Shown one piece after another: positions 31,639-40,387 of a stretch of 64,000 nt of DNA. Below the pieces are notes generated by a model. It ran no database searches. It was not told the origin of the DNA and was given only the letters and a program-made list of their open reading frames with translations. Numbering within the stretch: the stretch's first letter is position 1; each line of letters begins with the position of its first letter. Source of the stretch: Streptomyces formicae (GTDB taxonomy: Bacteria; Actinomycetota; Actinomycetes; Streptomycetales; Streptomycetaceae); NCBI RefSeq assembly GCF_022647665.1, contig NZ_CP071872.1, forward strand, positions 4,960,001-5,024,000, in the 5' to 3' direction. The translations under genes were made by a program, and so were the position numbers.

Positions 31639-32940
31639 TCAGGCGTGCTCGAGGACCACGGCGCGCTTGAACAGGGCAGCGTCCGAGTTCGCCAGCGAGT
31701 CGGACGGGACACCGTAGTCGCCGACCCACGACCACGACGTCGAGATGACCTGCTGCAGCCGGTCCTGCGGCGGGCGGACAATGCGCGCAACATCCACACC
31801 CGGAGCCACGTTGATCATGGCGATGTCCGGGACGGCCTCGACACCCGTACCGCGCAGCAGGTCCCCCATGCCCTCGAACGGGGACGCCGACAGTGCGCCC
31901 GCACCCATGACGATCGGCCGGTGCACCGTGACAGTGCCAGCCGAGCCGCCGAGCAGCGTCGGGGCCTCATTGTTGCGGACCCAGTCGATGCCGCCGAACC
32001 GGCCGATCGACAGATCCCGGTAGATCGGCGAGTCGACGCGACCCTGCAGAGCCTGCTTGAAGTCCGAGTCCGAGAACAGCTGCGTCTCGGTGTCGGGGTC
32101 GATGTGGGCCACGTAGTAGCCGCCCAGCGTAGGAACGTTCATCCTGCGCAGCCGGGCGACCGCCGCCCGGAACATCGCGAACGTGGCGACGTTGGAGCCG
32201 GTCAGGTCGTAGGCCGTGTCACCAGTCGGCCGGATGGTGGTCGGCGCGTTCGCCGCCACCAGGTAGTCGCCGGCGGTGTCGGCTCGCGCGGTGCCCAGCG
32301 TGAGCGTGCTGGTGCCGGCGTTCACGCCGGTGACCGTGTTGGCGACGCCCTCGATGGTGACGGTCAGCGGGTTCGACGCGGACACCGCGGTCGGCACGCC
32401 GTTGACCAGGACATGGGTAAAGCCGGCCACCGACTGGACGATAATGCTGGTGTCGGAGCTTCCTGCGGTGGTGCACCAGGTCCGGCCGCCCGCGTAGGCC
32501 GTGTACAGCTTGTTCCGGGCGATCTGGTTGAGCGACTGGCCAGCGTTGACGCCGAGAGTCTGGACGTCCGCCAGGAACTTGTTGGCGAGCGCCATGCTCG
32601 AGGTGAGCATGTTCGTATCCACGGCCTGGCCGTACTGGTCCATCGTGACGGACCACTGCTCGATGCCGTAGGTCGCGGCCGAAGTGTCCGACCCGGTGAT
32701 GGCGGAGGTGGCCGGCGCCAGCAGGCCCTTGCGGGTGAAGGTCTTCGTGTCGCCGAGGGCGCCCTGCCACGGCTCCGCATCCGCGATCGCGGGGAAGATG
32801 AACTCAGGGATCAGCGCTTCCTGGAAGACGCGGTCCAGGATGCCGTTCTGCATCATGGCGCGGATCGCCGCCGGCACGGTCGACCGCACATCGTGGCGGT
32901 CGAGCCGGAACCACGGCTTGGCAGCCGTCAGTGTGGTCAT
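31639..32940 (-). CDS. Major capsid protein
   Basis: 433 residues. The sequence matches HK97-fold capsid proteins of actinophages: MMQNGILDRVFQEALIPEFIFP, KTFTRKGLLAPATS, then a long Ala/Thr/Val-rich stretch (about 160-260, IIVQSVAGFTHVLVNG) probably inserted as an extra I-domain, and a C-terminal part with YYVAHIDPDTETQLFSD. There is no obvious N-terminal delta domain with a protease site; scaffold is a separate gene upstream. Confidence 0.9.
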   Translation of the reverse strand: MTTLTAAKPWFRLDRHDVRSTVPAAIRAMMQNGILDRVFQEALIPEFIFPAIADAEPWQGALGDTKTFTRKGLLAPATSAITGSDTSAATYGIEQWSVTMDQYGQAVDTNMLTSSMALANKFLADVQTLGVNAGQSLNQIARNKLYTAYAGGRTWCTTAGSSDTSIIVQSVAGFTHVLVNGVPTAVSASNPLTVTIEGVANTVTGVNAGTSTLTLGTARADTAGDYLVAANAPTTIRPTGDTAYDLTGSNVATFAMFRAAVARLRRMNVPTLGGYYVAHIDPDTETQLFSDSDFKQALQGRVDSPIYRDLSIGRFGGIDWVRNNEAPTLLGGSAGTVTVHRPIVMGAGALSASPFEGMGDLLRGTGVEAVPDIAMINVAPGVDVARIVRPPQDRLQQVISTSWSWVGDYGVPSDSLANSDAALFKRAVVLEHA

Positions 32941-32942
32941 GT

Positions 32943-33131
32943 CTACTCCTGTGTGATCTCGACGGACACGAGGTCCGGGTATTGCCGCGCGACCTGATCC
33001 AGGCCGAGCAGCGCGGTTTGAGTGATCGCCGATACTGCGGCGCAGACCCGGCCGCCTTCCGAGCGCTCCTCGTGACCGTCTACCTCTATCGAGGTGCGGC
33101 CGTCGCCCAATCGGGCACGGACGCGGATCAC
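32943..33131 (-). CDS. Prp-like cysteine protease homologue, candidate prohead protease
   Basis: 62 residues. DGHEERSEGGRVCAAVSAITQTALLGL reproduces the core of the Prp family (ribosomal-processing cysteine protease): catalytic His in G-H and catalytic Cys in C-A-A-V-S, followed by the hydrophobic helix. In staphylococci Prp trims ribosomal protein L27 and also cuts phage scaffold and capsid proteins. Here a phage copy lies between scaffold and capsid genes and no serine prohead protease is present, so a maturation role is likely. It is shorter than cellular Prp (about 105 residues). Confidence 0.68.
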   Translation of the reverse strand: MIRVRARLGDGRTSIEVDGHEERSEGGRVCAAVSAITQTALLGLDQVARQYPDLVSVEITQE

Positions 33132-33820
33132 TAGCGCAGCCGGAAGCCGGGTGCGGACTGTGCGAGTTCCGCCTCGAGCTCCTGGCGGCTCGCAGTGCGG
33201 AAGTCGGCCGGTGGCCCTGTCGGGCGAGCCCCCTGGCCCGGATCGGGCTTGGGGGCCTTCTTCTTCTCGGGCTCGATGACGGCCTTCCGAAGATGAGGCT
33301 TGCGCTCGAGGAGCGTTTCGAGGTCGGTCACGATTGCATTGGTGTCGATCTCGCCGTCGTCGCCGGCGTAGGAGGTGAGGTCCAGGAACGCCGCAGCGTC
33401 CTCCGGGTCGGCGAACTCGGCCGCCGCAGCCTTCACCTCGGCGAGCACGGCCCGCTTCGTCGCCTTCGCGGCCTGCTCGGCGAGACGCTCCGCCTTGGTG
33501 GTGGCCTTCTCCAGCTCGGACTTGTCGCGGTCCTCAAACGCGGCCACCTGTCGAGCCAGGTCGTCGGCGCGTTTCTTCGCCTCGGCGGCCTCCTTCTTCG
33601 CCGCGGCCCGCTCGCGCTTCATCGCGTCGAGCGCCTTCTTGCCGGCGTCGCCGAGCTTGTCAGCCCCCTCCGGTTCAGGATCGGGATCGGGGTCTCCGGA
33701 CGGATCCGGTTCGCCCTCAGGCTCCGGCGGGTCGGCGGGCTCGGGGTCGTCGTGACGGTTCAGCCGGAACCAGTCCGCGCCCTGGGCGGCGGACGGCCAG
33801 CTCTGTCGTGTGTTCTTCAT
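33131..33820 (-). CDS. Scaffold protein
   Basis: 229 residues. Residues 25-52 are an acidic proline-rich tract; about 60-130 form a long charged coiled coil (KRERAAAKKEAAEAKKRADDLARQVAAFEDRDKSELEKATTKAERLAEQ); the C-terminus is basic and would bind capsid protein. This is the standard phage scaffold layout. It overlaps the Prp-like gene by one base and lies two genes before capsid. Confidence 0.85.
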   Translation of the reverse strand: MKNTRQSWPSAAQGADWFRLNRHDDPEPADPPEPEGEPDPSGDPDPDPEPEGADKLGDAGKKALDAMKRERAAAKKEAAEAKKRADDLARQVAAFEDRDKSELEKATTKAERLAEQAAKATKRAVLAEVKAAAAEFADPEDAAAFLDLTSYAGDDGEIDTNAIVTDLETLLERKPHLRKAVIEPEKKKAPKPDPGQGARPTGPPADFRTASRQELEAELAQSAPGFRLR

Positions 33821-33884
33821 GGTGATGTGACTCCCGTTGCGGGACTGTCGGCGTGCACCTTGCGCGCACACCGTGAAGAGCCGG

Positions 33885-34958
33885 CTAGCTGATGTAGCCG
33901 AACCGCCGAAGCATCGCGATGGCTTCATCGCGAGTCTCGGCGAGCCTGTAGATCTCCTCAGGGAGGAGGCGCGGCGTCCGCAGCTGGAACTGCGGCAGGC
34001 CGCGGCGAGCCTCGATACGATCTCGGGCGAACCTGATCCCGGTTCGGTCCTCGGTCCGCCGCCGCTCCGAGCGGAAGAAGGCGCCCCGTCTCGTGGCGCC
34101 CTCGCGTGTCGCAGCCACCCGCCGCCGGTAGGCATCGGCGGTGTACATGCCGCGGCGGGAGTTCACTACCGACGTGATGTCGGCACCCTCACGGATTGCC
34201 CTGGCGCCGGCGATCGTGAAGATGCGCTCCTGGTCCCGCTGGGACAGGGAGTTGAAGTAGCTCCTGGCGTCCGTCACGGCATTCGGCGGGAGGCCCGGAA
34301 CCTTGCCACGCCCGCTGCGGCCGCGGGCAATGAGGGTGGCAGGCATGTGGATGCAGTCGCAGCGGGGGTGCCGCTGGAATCCGCGGTTCCAGCCGAACTC
34401 CTTCCCCGACAAGATCGCGCATCTGGCGCAGCACGGGGACGTCGCGATCCGGATGTAGCCCTGGATCGTGCGCCGCCCGGCAATGCCGGCTCCAGTCGCA
34501 CTCCTGCCAGCGTCCGTGACCTCCGAGGCGGCCATGCGCAGGAGTTGGTTCAGCCCCCGCATCATCGCCTCGACCTCGGACGCCCCGGCAGCGATCGCCT
34601 GCTTGCTCGTGATGACCGGCAGATACAGAAGCGAGTCGAGGGCTCGCCCGTCAGCCGCGTACCCGGCGAACGCGCCCGGACGTATCCGCGCCCCGGCCGC
34701 CCGATCCCCGCCGTCCGCGGCAACCACCGCATTGAGGTACGGATCCGCAAGAGCCGCGGCAGCCGCTTGCCCGGCCGTGACGGTCTCCACGATCTTCGGG
34801 CCGACCAGCGCCTCCCACGAGGCCGCGAGGTCCCGCTGGTCCAACTCCTGCCACAACATCTGCACGCGGTCCGCTGCGCGGCGAGACAGGCCCGACAAGG
34901 CCACGTAGTACGACTCCGCCAGCTCGACCGACGTCAGCCGCTCGGGCGCCGTGGTCAT
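33885..34958 (-). CDS. MuF/VG15-like minor head protein
   Basis: 357 residues. The segment SPCCARCAILSGKEFGWNRGFQRHPRCDCIHMPA contains the Cys/His cluster characteristic of the VG15/MuF-type minor head proteins that follow portals in actinophages. Helical N-terminal part (LSGLSRRAADRVQMLWQELDQ). Injected with DNA in some phages. Overlaps the portal gene by four bases. Confidence 0.83.
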   Translation of the reverse strand: MTTAPERLTSVELAESYYVALSGLSRRAADRVQMLWQELDQRDLAASWEALVGPKIVETVTAGQAAAAALADPYLNAVVAADGGDRAAGARIRPGAFAGYAADGRALDSLLYLPVITSKQAIAAGASEVEAMMRGLNQLLRMAASEVTDAGRSATGAGIAGRRTIQGYIRIATSPCCARCAILSGKEFGWNRGFQRHPRCDCIHMPATLIARGRSGRGKVPGLPPNAVTDARSYFNSLSQRDQERIFTIAGARAIREGADITSVVNSRRGMYTADAYRRRVAATREGATRRGAFFRSERRRTEDRTGIRFARDRIEARRGLPQFQLRTPRLLPEEIYRLAETRDEAIAMLRRFGYIS

Positions 34959-36406
34959 GCTGTCCTCGCAGGCTCAGGAGCGGGTTCGTCCACCTCTTCG
35001 GGGAGCGTCTTCGGACCTGCTTCCAAGGCCGCGAAATCGCCGTCGAGAATGCGCCGCATCGCACTCTGTGCCGCGGCCTCGTCCTGCTCCTCCATACGCT
35101 TGATCTGAGCCTGCGTGTAACCCATATCCTCGCGGGTCTGCCGCAGAGGCACGATCTTCGCCGTGTGGAGCTTCACCGCGGCGTCCGCCTTCTGAGCGAT
35201 CGTCGGCGTCGACGCATCCCGCCAGATCGTCTCCAGGGACAGCACCCTCGGGTCCCACTCACCGTCACGGATCCGAAGTGCCAGCCGCATCACTTGCTCC
35301 CATGCCTCCCCCCATTCGCGCTGCTTGCGCTCTGCGCGTTTCACGAGACGAGACTCCGACGAGCGGATAGCGTCCGCGGACGCCGGATTCTCGGTGGCGT
35401 AGCCCAGGAAGTGAGGCGGCAGGCCAGCCATCGAGGCGACCAGACGGGCGAGTTGGTTAAGCGTGTCGTGAAAGTTCTTCAGCTGTGCCTCGGGGAACTG
35501 AACAACGTCAGCGCCGCCGTCGTCGCCAGGGCCACGGCGGCGTTCAGTCGCCCAGACTCGGCCGATGATCCTGCTGAACGCGCTGATCCTGCGACCCTGC
35601 TCGTCCTGGAAATCCTCCTCGCCGAACCCAAACGCCACCCGCCGCGGAGTGGCGTGGTACTCGGCCGACACCATCATGTCCGTGGCAATCTTGCACGCGG
35701 CATCCGACAGCGAAATGACAGCCTGCAACTCCGACACGCCCCCAGGCTTCTTCAGCCGGGCCCGATTCGCCAACGGCACAACCGGCACCTCGCCGAGATT
35801 GTGAGCGTCCCGCCTACTCTCGCCGGCGTCGTCCACATCCTCCGACCACGTGCCAGTCTTATCCTTCGTCCACCACGACGTGGAATCCGGCAGATAGAGC
35901 GTGGCGTGATCGATCTTGGATCCGTCGGCGTACTCCTCGCACCAGTGCTTCACCGCCGCCGCCACGCCGCCCGTCTGCGGGTCGTACTCGGCGTGCACGT
36001 CCAGCGCCGACTCCACCGTGATCAACGGAGTCCCCTCATCCCCTTCCCGAGACCCGGTGATCACATAGGAACGCCGCATCACCAGCGCATCAAGATGCCC
36101 CTGGTGAGACTTGGCATCCAGCCGATTCGCCTGCCAGATCCGCCACAGCTCCTCATCGGCCTCCGCCTCCCCCGGGAAACGGAAACCCTCCACATCCAGG
36201 CGCTCCTCAATCGAATCAGCCACCAACTGCGGCCAGTTCACGACCACCTGCCGGATCCGCTCATCCATCTCCGCCTGCAACTCAGGCGCGAGATAGGACA
36301 ACGGCTGCTCGCCCTCGTAATACGAGTCGAGAAGCTGCAGATCGACCTTCTCCTTGTCGTGGCAGCGAATCAGATGCTTCAGCCACTCCAGCTCGGTGCG
36401 CACAGC
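34955..36406 (-). CDS. Portal protein (SPP1 gp6-like)
   Basis: About 483 residues from the GTG at 36406, which has GAGG seven bases upstream (a TTG six codons earlier is possible). Typical SPP1-like portal features: YYEGEQPLSYLAPELQAEM, NWPQLVADSIEERLDVEGFRFPG, VPVVPLANRARLKKPGGVSEL and GLPPHFLGYATENPASADAIRSSESRLVKRAERKQ. Twelve copies form the DNA channel in the capsid vertex. Confidence 0.92.
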   Translation of the reverse strand, partial: AVRTELEWLKHLIRCHDKEKVDLQLLDSYYEGEQPLSYLAPELQAEMDERIRQVVVNWPQLVADSIEERLDVEGFRFPGEAEADEELWRIWQANRLDAKSHQGHLDALVMRRSYVITGSREGDEGTPLITVESALDVHAEYDPQTGGVAAAVKHWCEEYADGSKIDHATLYLPDSTSWWTKDKTGTWSEDVDDAGESRRDAHNLGEVPVVPLANRARLKKPGGVSELQAVISLSDAACKIATDMMVSAEYHATPRRVAFGFGEEDFQDEQGRRISAFSRIIGRVWATERRRGPGDDGGADVVQFPEAQLKNFHDTLNQLARLVASMAGLPPHFLGYATENPASADAIRSSESRLVKRAERKQREWGEAWEQVMRLALRIRDGEWDPRVLSLETIWRDASTPTIAQKADAAVKLHTAKIVPLRQTREDMGYTQAQIKRMEEQDEAAAQSAMRRILDGDFAALEAGPKTLPEEVDEPAPEPARTA

Positions 36407-36424
36407 CACAGGCCCACCTCGCAA

Positions 36425-38041
36425 TCACCTCAAGATCAGCATCTTCGACTTCTTCCGCGGCCTGGCCTGGCCAGCCGCCACCGCGTCGCCCGCAGCCTCG
36501 TGAGCGAGAATGCTCGGGATAGCGGCGTCAATCTTCTGCGCCGGACTCGCCTTGCTCAGTACGTACCGGCCACCCGTGCGGGCGGCCTTCCTGGCGTTCC
36601 TGACGTGCGCCGCAGTGATCGGGCAGCCGTCATGCCGGAACTCGGTGCCCGTCTTGTTCACGTCAGTCAGAAGCCGCTCCGCAGCAGCGTGCATCTGAAC
36701 CGTGCGGTACGTGTACCAGCGGATCACCCGCTTCTCCCCGTACCTCTCCGCCCACGCGTCCACCTCGGACTCCCAGTAAGGCGGATCCGCGTAGAAGCGG
36801 ACCACATTGAACCGGGTGAACACCTCGTCGACTGCGGCGGCGACCTCAAGCCGCGGCACCTGCCCGCCGAACTCCGCCGGATTCCAGACCGTCGGCAGAT
36901 CCTCCGGGCCGTAGGTCGGTGTGAACTGGTAGCCGTCCAGCGTCTCCAAGCGAAGCGCCGTGTGGTCGTCGATGTCCGACCCGTCGAAGCCGGCCACCAC
37001 CGTCGTACCGTCCGGCACCTCCCGCAGCGCGGCAAGAGCATCCCAGGCGTCGCCGTTCATCCACGAGCCCTTGCCGTAGACGACACGGTTCCCGAAGAAG
37101 CGCTCTGCCTGCTCCGCGTCCGTCTCCATCAGCTCCAGCGCCTCGGCCTCGATGGCGTCGAGGTCGACGTGAGTGGAACCGGCGTACACGTAGCGGTGGA
37201 TCTTCCGCCGGTCCGCCTTGTTCGTGTACTTCAGCGAGGCCGGCGGCACCCGGTGGAAGCGAAAGACGTCCTTGACCTTCGACTCCGCGGTTCGCTGGGC
37301 GACGGAGGCCTCCGACGGCGACCACGCGTTCGTGGTCTCCATGGTCCTGCCACCCATGCCCGCAGCGCCGCGACGTTGCGTGTCCGCGACGCGGTCCATC
37401 TTGTTCGCCACGGTCCACAGCTGGGTTTCGTCCTGCAGCACGAACGTGACCGGGTTGCCCAGACGACTCTGCGCGGACGACGTGACCACGTCGATGCGGC
37501 CGTCGTTCGGCAAGCGGATGAACTGCTCGCCGACCCGCATCAGCTCGCCTAGCCGACCGTAGCGAATCATCGACTGCAGCGGACGGTAGACGTTGTCGGT
37601 TTGCTCCTCAGAGAAGGCCGTGATCTGTACCAGCGGCGTCGGCCATGGGATGCCCATGGGCTCGCCCGGCTCGTACTCGTACCCCCAGCCGCAGCCGCAG
37701 CCGTGATCGCGGCAGTCGTAGGCCTCGCCGCCCTCGGCCCAGCCGTTGAACACGGCCGGCCCGACGCCCTCCAGCGCGCAAATCGACGCCGTCCAAGGGC
37801 CCTTGCCGGTCTTCTGCGGCGCCACACACTGCGAGCGCCGATAGTGGAACGCCGGTGCCAGCTGCCCCAGCCTGGCCGTCGGCTTCACTCGGTAGAAGTT
37901 CGCCGTGCACCACAGCTGCCAGTCGTACATCTGGAACGGCTCGCCCTTGCGGAAGCCATCCGGGACCACGCAGTGCTGCTCGATCCAGTCGCACGCAACC
38001 CAGAGGGTGGGGAAGTCGACGACGAACTCGTCAGCCGCCAT
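36425..38041 (-). CDS. Terminase large subunit
   Basis: 538 residues. ATPase part: Walker A variant APQKTGKG (74-81) and Walker B FVLQDET (200-206). Nuclease part: GFDGSDIDD (351-359) supplies the first catalytic Asp of the RNase H-like domain. A cysteine-rich insert (CRDHGCGCGW, 110-119) lies in the ATPase domain and may bind a metal. The enzyme cuts and pumps phage DNA. It overlaps the small-subunit gene by 11 bases. Confidence 0.95.
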   Translation of the reverse strand: MAADEFVVDFPTLWVACDWIEQHCVVPDGFRKGEPFQMYDWQLWCTANFYRVKPTARLGQLAPAFHYRRSQCVAPQKTGKGPWTASICALEGVGPAVFNGWAEGGEAYDCRDHGCGCGWGYEYEPGEPMGIPWPTPLVQITAFSEEQTDNVYRPLQSMIRYGRLGELMRVGEQFIRLPNDGRIDVVTSSAQSRLGNPVTFVLQDETQLWTVANKMDRVADTQRRGAAGMGGRTMETTNAWSPSEASVAQRTAESKVKDVFRFHRVPPASLKYTNKADRRKIHRYVYAGSTHVDLDAIEAEALELMETDAEQAERFFGNRVVYGKGSWMNGDAWDALAALREVPDGTTVVAGFDGSDIDDHTALRLETLDGYQFTPTYGPEDLPTVWNPAEFGGQVPRLEVAAAVDEVFTRFNVVRFYADPPYWESEVDAWAERYGEKRVIRWYTYRTVQMHAAAERLLTDVNKTGTEFRHDGCPITAAHVRNARKAARTGGRYVLSKASPAQKIDAAIPSILAHEAAGDAVAAGQARPRKKSKMLILR

Positions 38042-38501
38042 CGCCCGGGACGACCTTCAGGCGCGACCGAGACGACCTCGCAACGGTCGCCGTTCGGCCA
38101 CGGCCCCTCGGCTTCGCAGGCGCGGACTCCTCAGCGGTGATCCGCCACCGATTCGCCCTCATTCCGGGCGTCGTCAGACCGAGCGAGTCGGCCATCTGCC
38201 GAACAAGCGTCGACAGGTTCACGCGAGAGTCCATCAGCTCGGCCTCAGTGAACCGGCGGACGTAGAGAGCCACTTCCAGCCCCTGCCCGAACCGCTCCCA
38301 CATGATGGCCTGCGGCTTGGCCCACAGGTCTGCCCACAGCTCGGCTTCACGGATGCTCTGCTCGCTCAGCGGCCAGGCAGGCGTTGCACCCTTGCGGCCA
38401 TCGGCAGGCAGTACGGTCCATTCGCCGGCGTCGCGGTCTCGTCGCAGCGCGTTCGGATCCGGAGCCGGTCCCGAGCGCGCTCGCGCACCTCCACTCGCCA
38501 T
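38031..38501 (-). CDS. Terminase small subunit
   Basis: 156 residues starting MASGGARARSGPAPDPNALRRDRDAGEWTVLPADGRKG, an N-terminal pattern shared by small terminases of many actinophages, and a helical middle (REAELWADLWAKPQAIMWERFGQGLEVALYVRRFTEAE). It recognises the packaging site. The ATG at 38501 has GGGGTG upstream; the GTG at 38510 is an alternative. Confidence 0.88.
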   Translation of the reverse strand: MASGGARARSGPAPDPNALRRDRDAGEWTVLPADGRKGATPAWPLSEQSIREAELWADLWAKPQAIMWERFGQGLEVALYVRRFTEAELMDSRVNLSTLVRQMADSLGLTTPGMRANRWRITAEESAPAKPRGRGRTATVARSSRSRLKVVPGDGG

Positions 38502-38760
38502 GTTGATCACCCCATCGGCCGCGTTGCGCAGCCAGGCTTGCCCTCACGTTGCGTGAAGGGCTTGATCCACTAGGAAGTTTTGATCTTGACCGACCAGGCG
38601 CGGCCCTCCCCGGCGGTCCGGCAGAGATCATGATCAAGGGGCATCCCCCCAGGGATCATCACGGGCCGTGACATCCGAGGATGACCGTGGTGCCGGTCAG
38701 TCACCGGCGGGGCTTTGAGTGCTGGCCGATGGCCCGTTGACGGGCGCCGTCGCGCTCGTT
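38502..38760. other. Non-coding region before terminase, candidate cos/promoter
   Basis: No gene is supported in these 259 bases. Several GATCAA/TTGATC motifs occur, including the perfect palindrome GATCATGATC at 38626-38635, in otherwise GC-rich DNA. Packaging sites (cos) usually lie next to TerS, and an HNH nuclease gene nearby suggests cos packaging, so this is the best candidate region. Confidence 0.4.
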
Positions 38761-39030
38761 TCACCCCTCGTCGGGCACCTGCTGGCGTCCTGCGGAGCCG
38801 GATTCGATCAGTTCGGCGACTCGGAGCATGCCTGCGCGCTCGATCCAGCCGAGTCCGTCGCTGTGCGACATGCTCAGCCTCGTGTCTCCGTCGTTGTCGA
38901 TGACCTTGAGCAGGACCATGGCGCCGGACACGAGCTCGCCCTGGCGCACGGTGGCTTCGATGCCGAGGCCGTCGAGGACGTCACCGATGGGTCTGGTCTC
39001 GGTGCCTGCGTTCTCGTCCCATCCGCTCAC
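38761..39030 (-). CDS. Prophage hypothetical protein
   Basis: 89 residues from a GTG overlapping the preceding stop (GTGA). Contains RQGELVSGAMVLLKVIDNDGDTRLSMSHSDGLGWIERAGML, a beta-rich pattern with a helical end. It is last of a three-gene unit starting at the HNH nuclease. Function unknown. Confidence 0.65.
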   Translation of the reverse strand: MSGWDENAGTETRPIGDVLDGLGIEATVRQGELVSGAMVLLKVIDNDGDTRLSMSHSDGLGWIERAGMLRVAELIESGSAGRQQVPDEG

Positions 39031-39401
39031 TTGTCCCCCTCCGCGTAGGGGTCGGGCCGGGCGGTGGCACCGAGGTCCGGTGGTGGCACGGTGCAGGGTG
39101 CGGTGCACTCTTCGGTCAGTACCTCGGTCGTGTCACTCGGATCAGGTTGCGTGTGTCCGCTGTCGGTCAGCACGAACGCGCGGTACCGGATGACCGTGCC
39201 GCTCTCGCCCTCCTCCACCCGGATGGGGTGGGTGTCGGGGATGGCGTCGGGGTCTAGGCCGTTGGCCTCGGCCCACGTGCACAGCTGGGCACGGTGCCGG
39301 CGAATGAGGTACGGGGAGAAGGTGGCGACCACCTGCGCCGCGCGTTCGCGCGCCGTGGTGGCACGGGCGGTCGGCTTGCTGGCCTTCGCTCGCTCGGTCA
39401 T
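39027..39401 (-). CDS. Prophage hypothetical protein
   Basis: 124 residues starting MTERAKASKPTARATTARERAA, a basic N-terminus followed by FSPYLIRRHRAQLCTWAEANGLDPD and an acidic C-terminus. It is coupled to the HNH gene by ATGA and to the next gene by GTGA. No family recognised. Confidence 0.65.
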   Translation of the reverse strand: MTERAKASKPTARATTARERAAQVVATFSPYLIRRHRAQLCTWAEANGLDPDAIPDTHPIRVEEGESGTVIRYRAFVLTDSGHTQPDPSDTTEVLTEECTAPCTVPPPDLGATARPDPYAEGDK

Positions 39402-39757
39402 TGGTTGAACCCTCCCGGCTGCGCCTTGGCCGTCTCCTTGGCATGGCACTGCTGACACAAGCCACGCCCGTACTGCGGGTCGTTGGGGTCGAGACCCTTC
39501 TCCACGAGCTCTCGCCTGCTCAGCGGGTGGTGGTCGGCGTGGACACTGGGCGCCTTGCGGCACAGGACGCACATGCTGTCGCGGGCGAGAACGGCTGGCC
39601 TGAACTTCCGCTCATGCTCGCGCCCATATCCGCGCTGCCTGGCCGTGCCGCGCTTCTTCTCTGCCTTGGCCCGGCAGTCTGAGCATCGGCCGCCTTGGTC
39701 GGTGAACTCTCCGCATCCGGGCTGGCTGCATACTCGCCAGCCTGTACGCCTGGGCAT
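39398..39757 (-). CDS. HNH endonuclease (packaging-associated type)
   Basis: 119 residues. Metal-binding C-x-x-C pairs (VCSQPGC, RCSDC, MCVLCRK, LCQQC) frame the core H-A-D-H-H-P-L (HNH His pair) and R-G-L-C-Q-Q-C-H. HNH proteins next to terminase stimulate cutting at cos in phages such as HK97. Start at MPRRTGWR. It is divergent from the small membrane protein gene at 39807. Confidence 0.9.
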   Translation of the reverse strand: MPRRTGWRVCSQPGCGEFTDQGGRCSDCRAKAEKKRGTARQRGYGREHERKFRPAVLARDSMCVLCRKAPSVHADHHPLSRRELVEKGLDPNDPQYGRGLCQQCHAKETAKAQPGGFNQ

Positions 39758-39806
39758 GAGGCCCTCCGATCCGTACCGTGTCCCCATTCAACGCAAGGGG
39801 GCTGGA

Positions 39807-40031
39807 ATGTCTGGCAAGTCGGATGGCGCGGTGGGTGTGTTCGCCGTGGGCCTAGCTCTGGGGTTCATCAGTCTGTACACCGACTTCACGGTGCCGCTGA
39901 TGGTTGTGGCTGGGCTGCTCATGCTCGGTGCGGTGGCTGCGACGGCTCGACAGCGGCGTACTGGGCCGGCTCCGGAGGTGACGCTGCGGCCGGGTGGGAA
40001 GGATCGGCCTTGGCGTAAGCGTGACAAGTAG
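39807..40031 (+). CDS. Small two-helix membrane protein
   Basis: 74 residues with two hydrophobic helices (about 9-25 and 29-46) and a basic cytoplasmic tail. AAGGGG precedes the ATG. It is on the plus strand, opposite most neighbours, convergent with a putative lipoprotein gene. Such isolated prophage membrane proteins are often expressed in the lysogen; a role in superinfection immunity is conceivable only. Confidence 0.65.
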   Translation: MSGKSDGAVGVFAVGLALGFISLYTDFTVPLMVVAGLLMLGAVAATARQRRTGPAPEVTLRPGGKDRPWRKRDK

Positions 40032-40041
40032 CGGGCCGGGC

Positions 40042-40287
40042 TCAGGGGGTCGTGCCGCCGGTGTCGGTTCCCGCGCTGGTGCCGCCGGTTCCTTCGGTGG
40101 CGCCTTCGACTGCGCTGCCTTCAATGGTTCCTTCGGTGCTGCCGCCTTCGACGGTGCCGGTGCTGAGTGTCGGGCTGGCCGGGGTACTGGTCGACGGGTC
40201 CGGCTGGGGTTCGCCGCAATCGCTGCCGCAGGCGGTGAGTACGAGGGCGGCGAAGGCGGCCAAGCCGAGGGTCGTGATGCGGCGCAA
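40042..40287 (-). CDS. Putative lipoprotein with low-complexity tail
   Basis: 81 residues from a TTG at 40287 with GGAG five bases upstream. The N-terminus is a lipoprotein signal: RRITT, a hydrophobic core GLAAFAALV and lipobox L-T-A-C. The mature part is Ser/Thr/Gly/Glu-rich low-complexity sequence with GTVEGGSTEGT-type repeats and two extra early Cys-containing residues (GSDCGE). Small surface lipoproteins of prophages often block superinfection; here that is inference. Confidence 0.7.
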   Translation of the reverse strand: MRRITTLGLAAFAALVLTACGSDCGEPQPDPSTSTPASPTLSTGTVEGGSTEGTIEGSAVEGATEGTGGTSAGTDTGGTTP

Positions 40288-40387
40288 GGAAGCTCCAGGG
40301 TCGAGGTGTCCCGCTGCCCGGCGTGGGTGCTGGGGGCGGGCAGCGGGACGTCGGGGCACGGGCCCCGCTCTGGGGGGTGTTCAAGGG

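Noticed and set aside
38570..38764. A 64-codon leftward frame between TerS and the gene ending at 38761
   Set aside because: No ribosome-binding site and an atypical composition; the region fits a regulatory or packaging site better.
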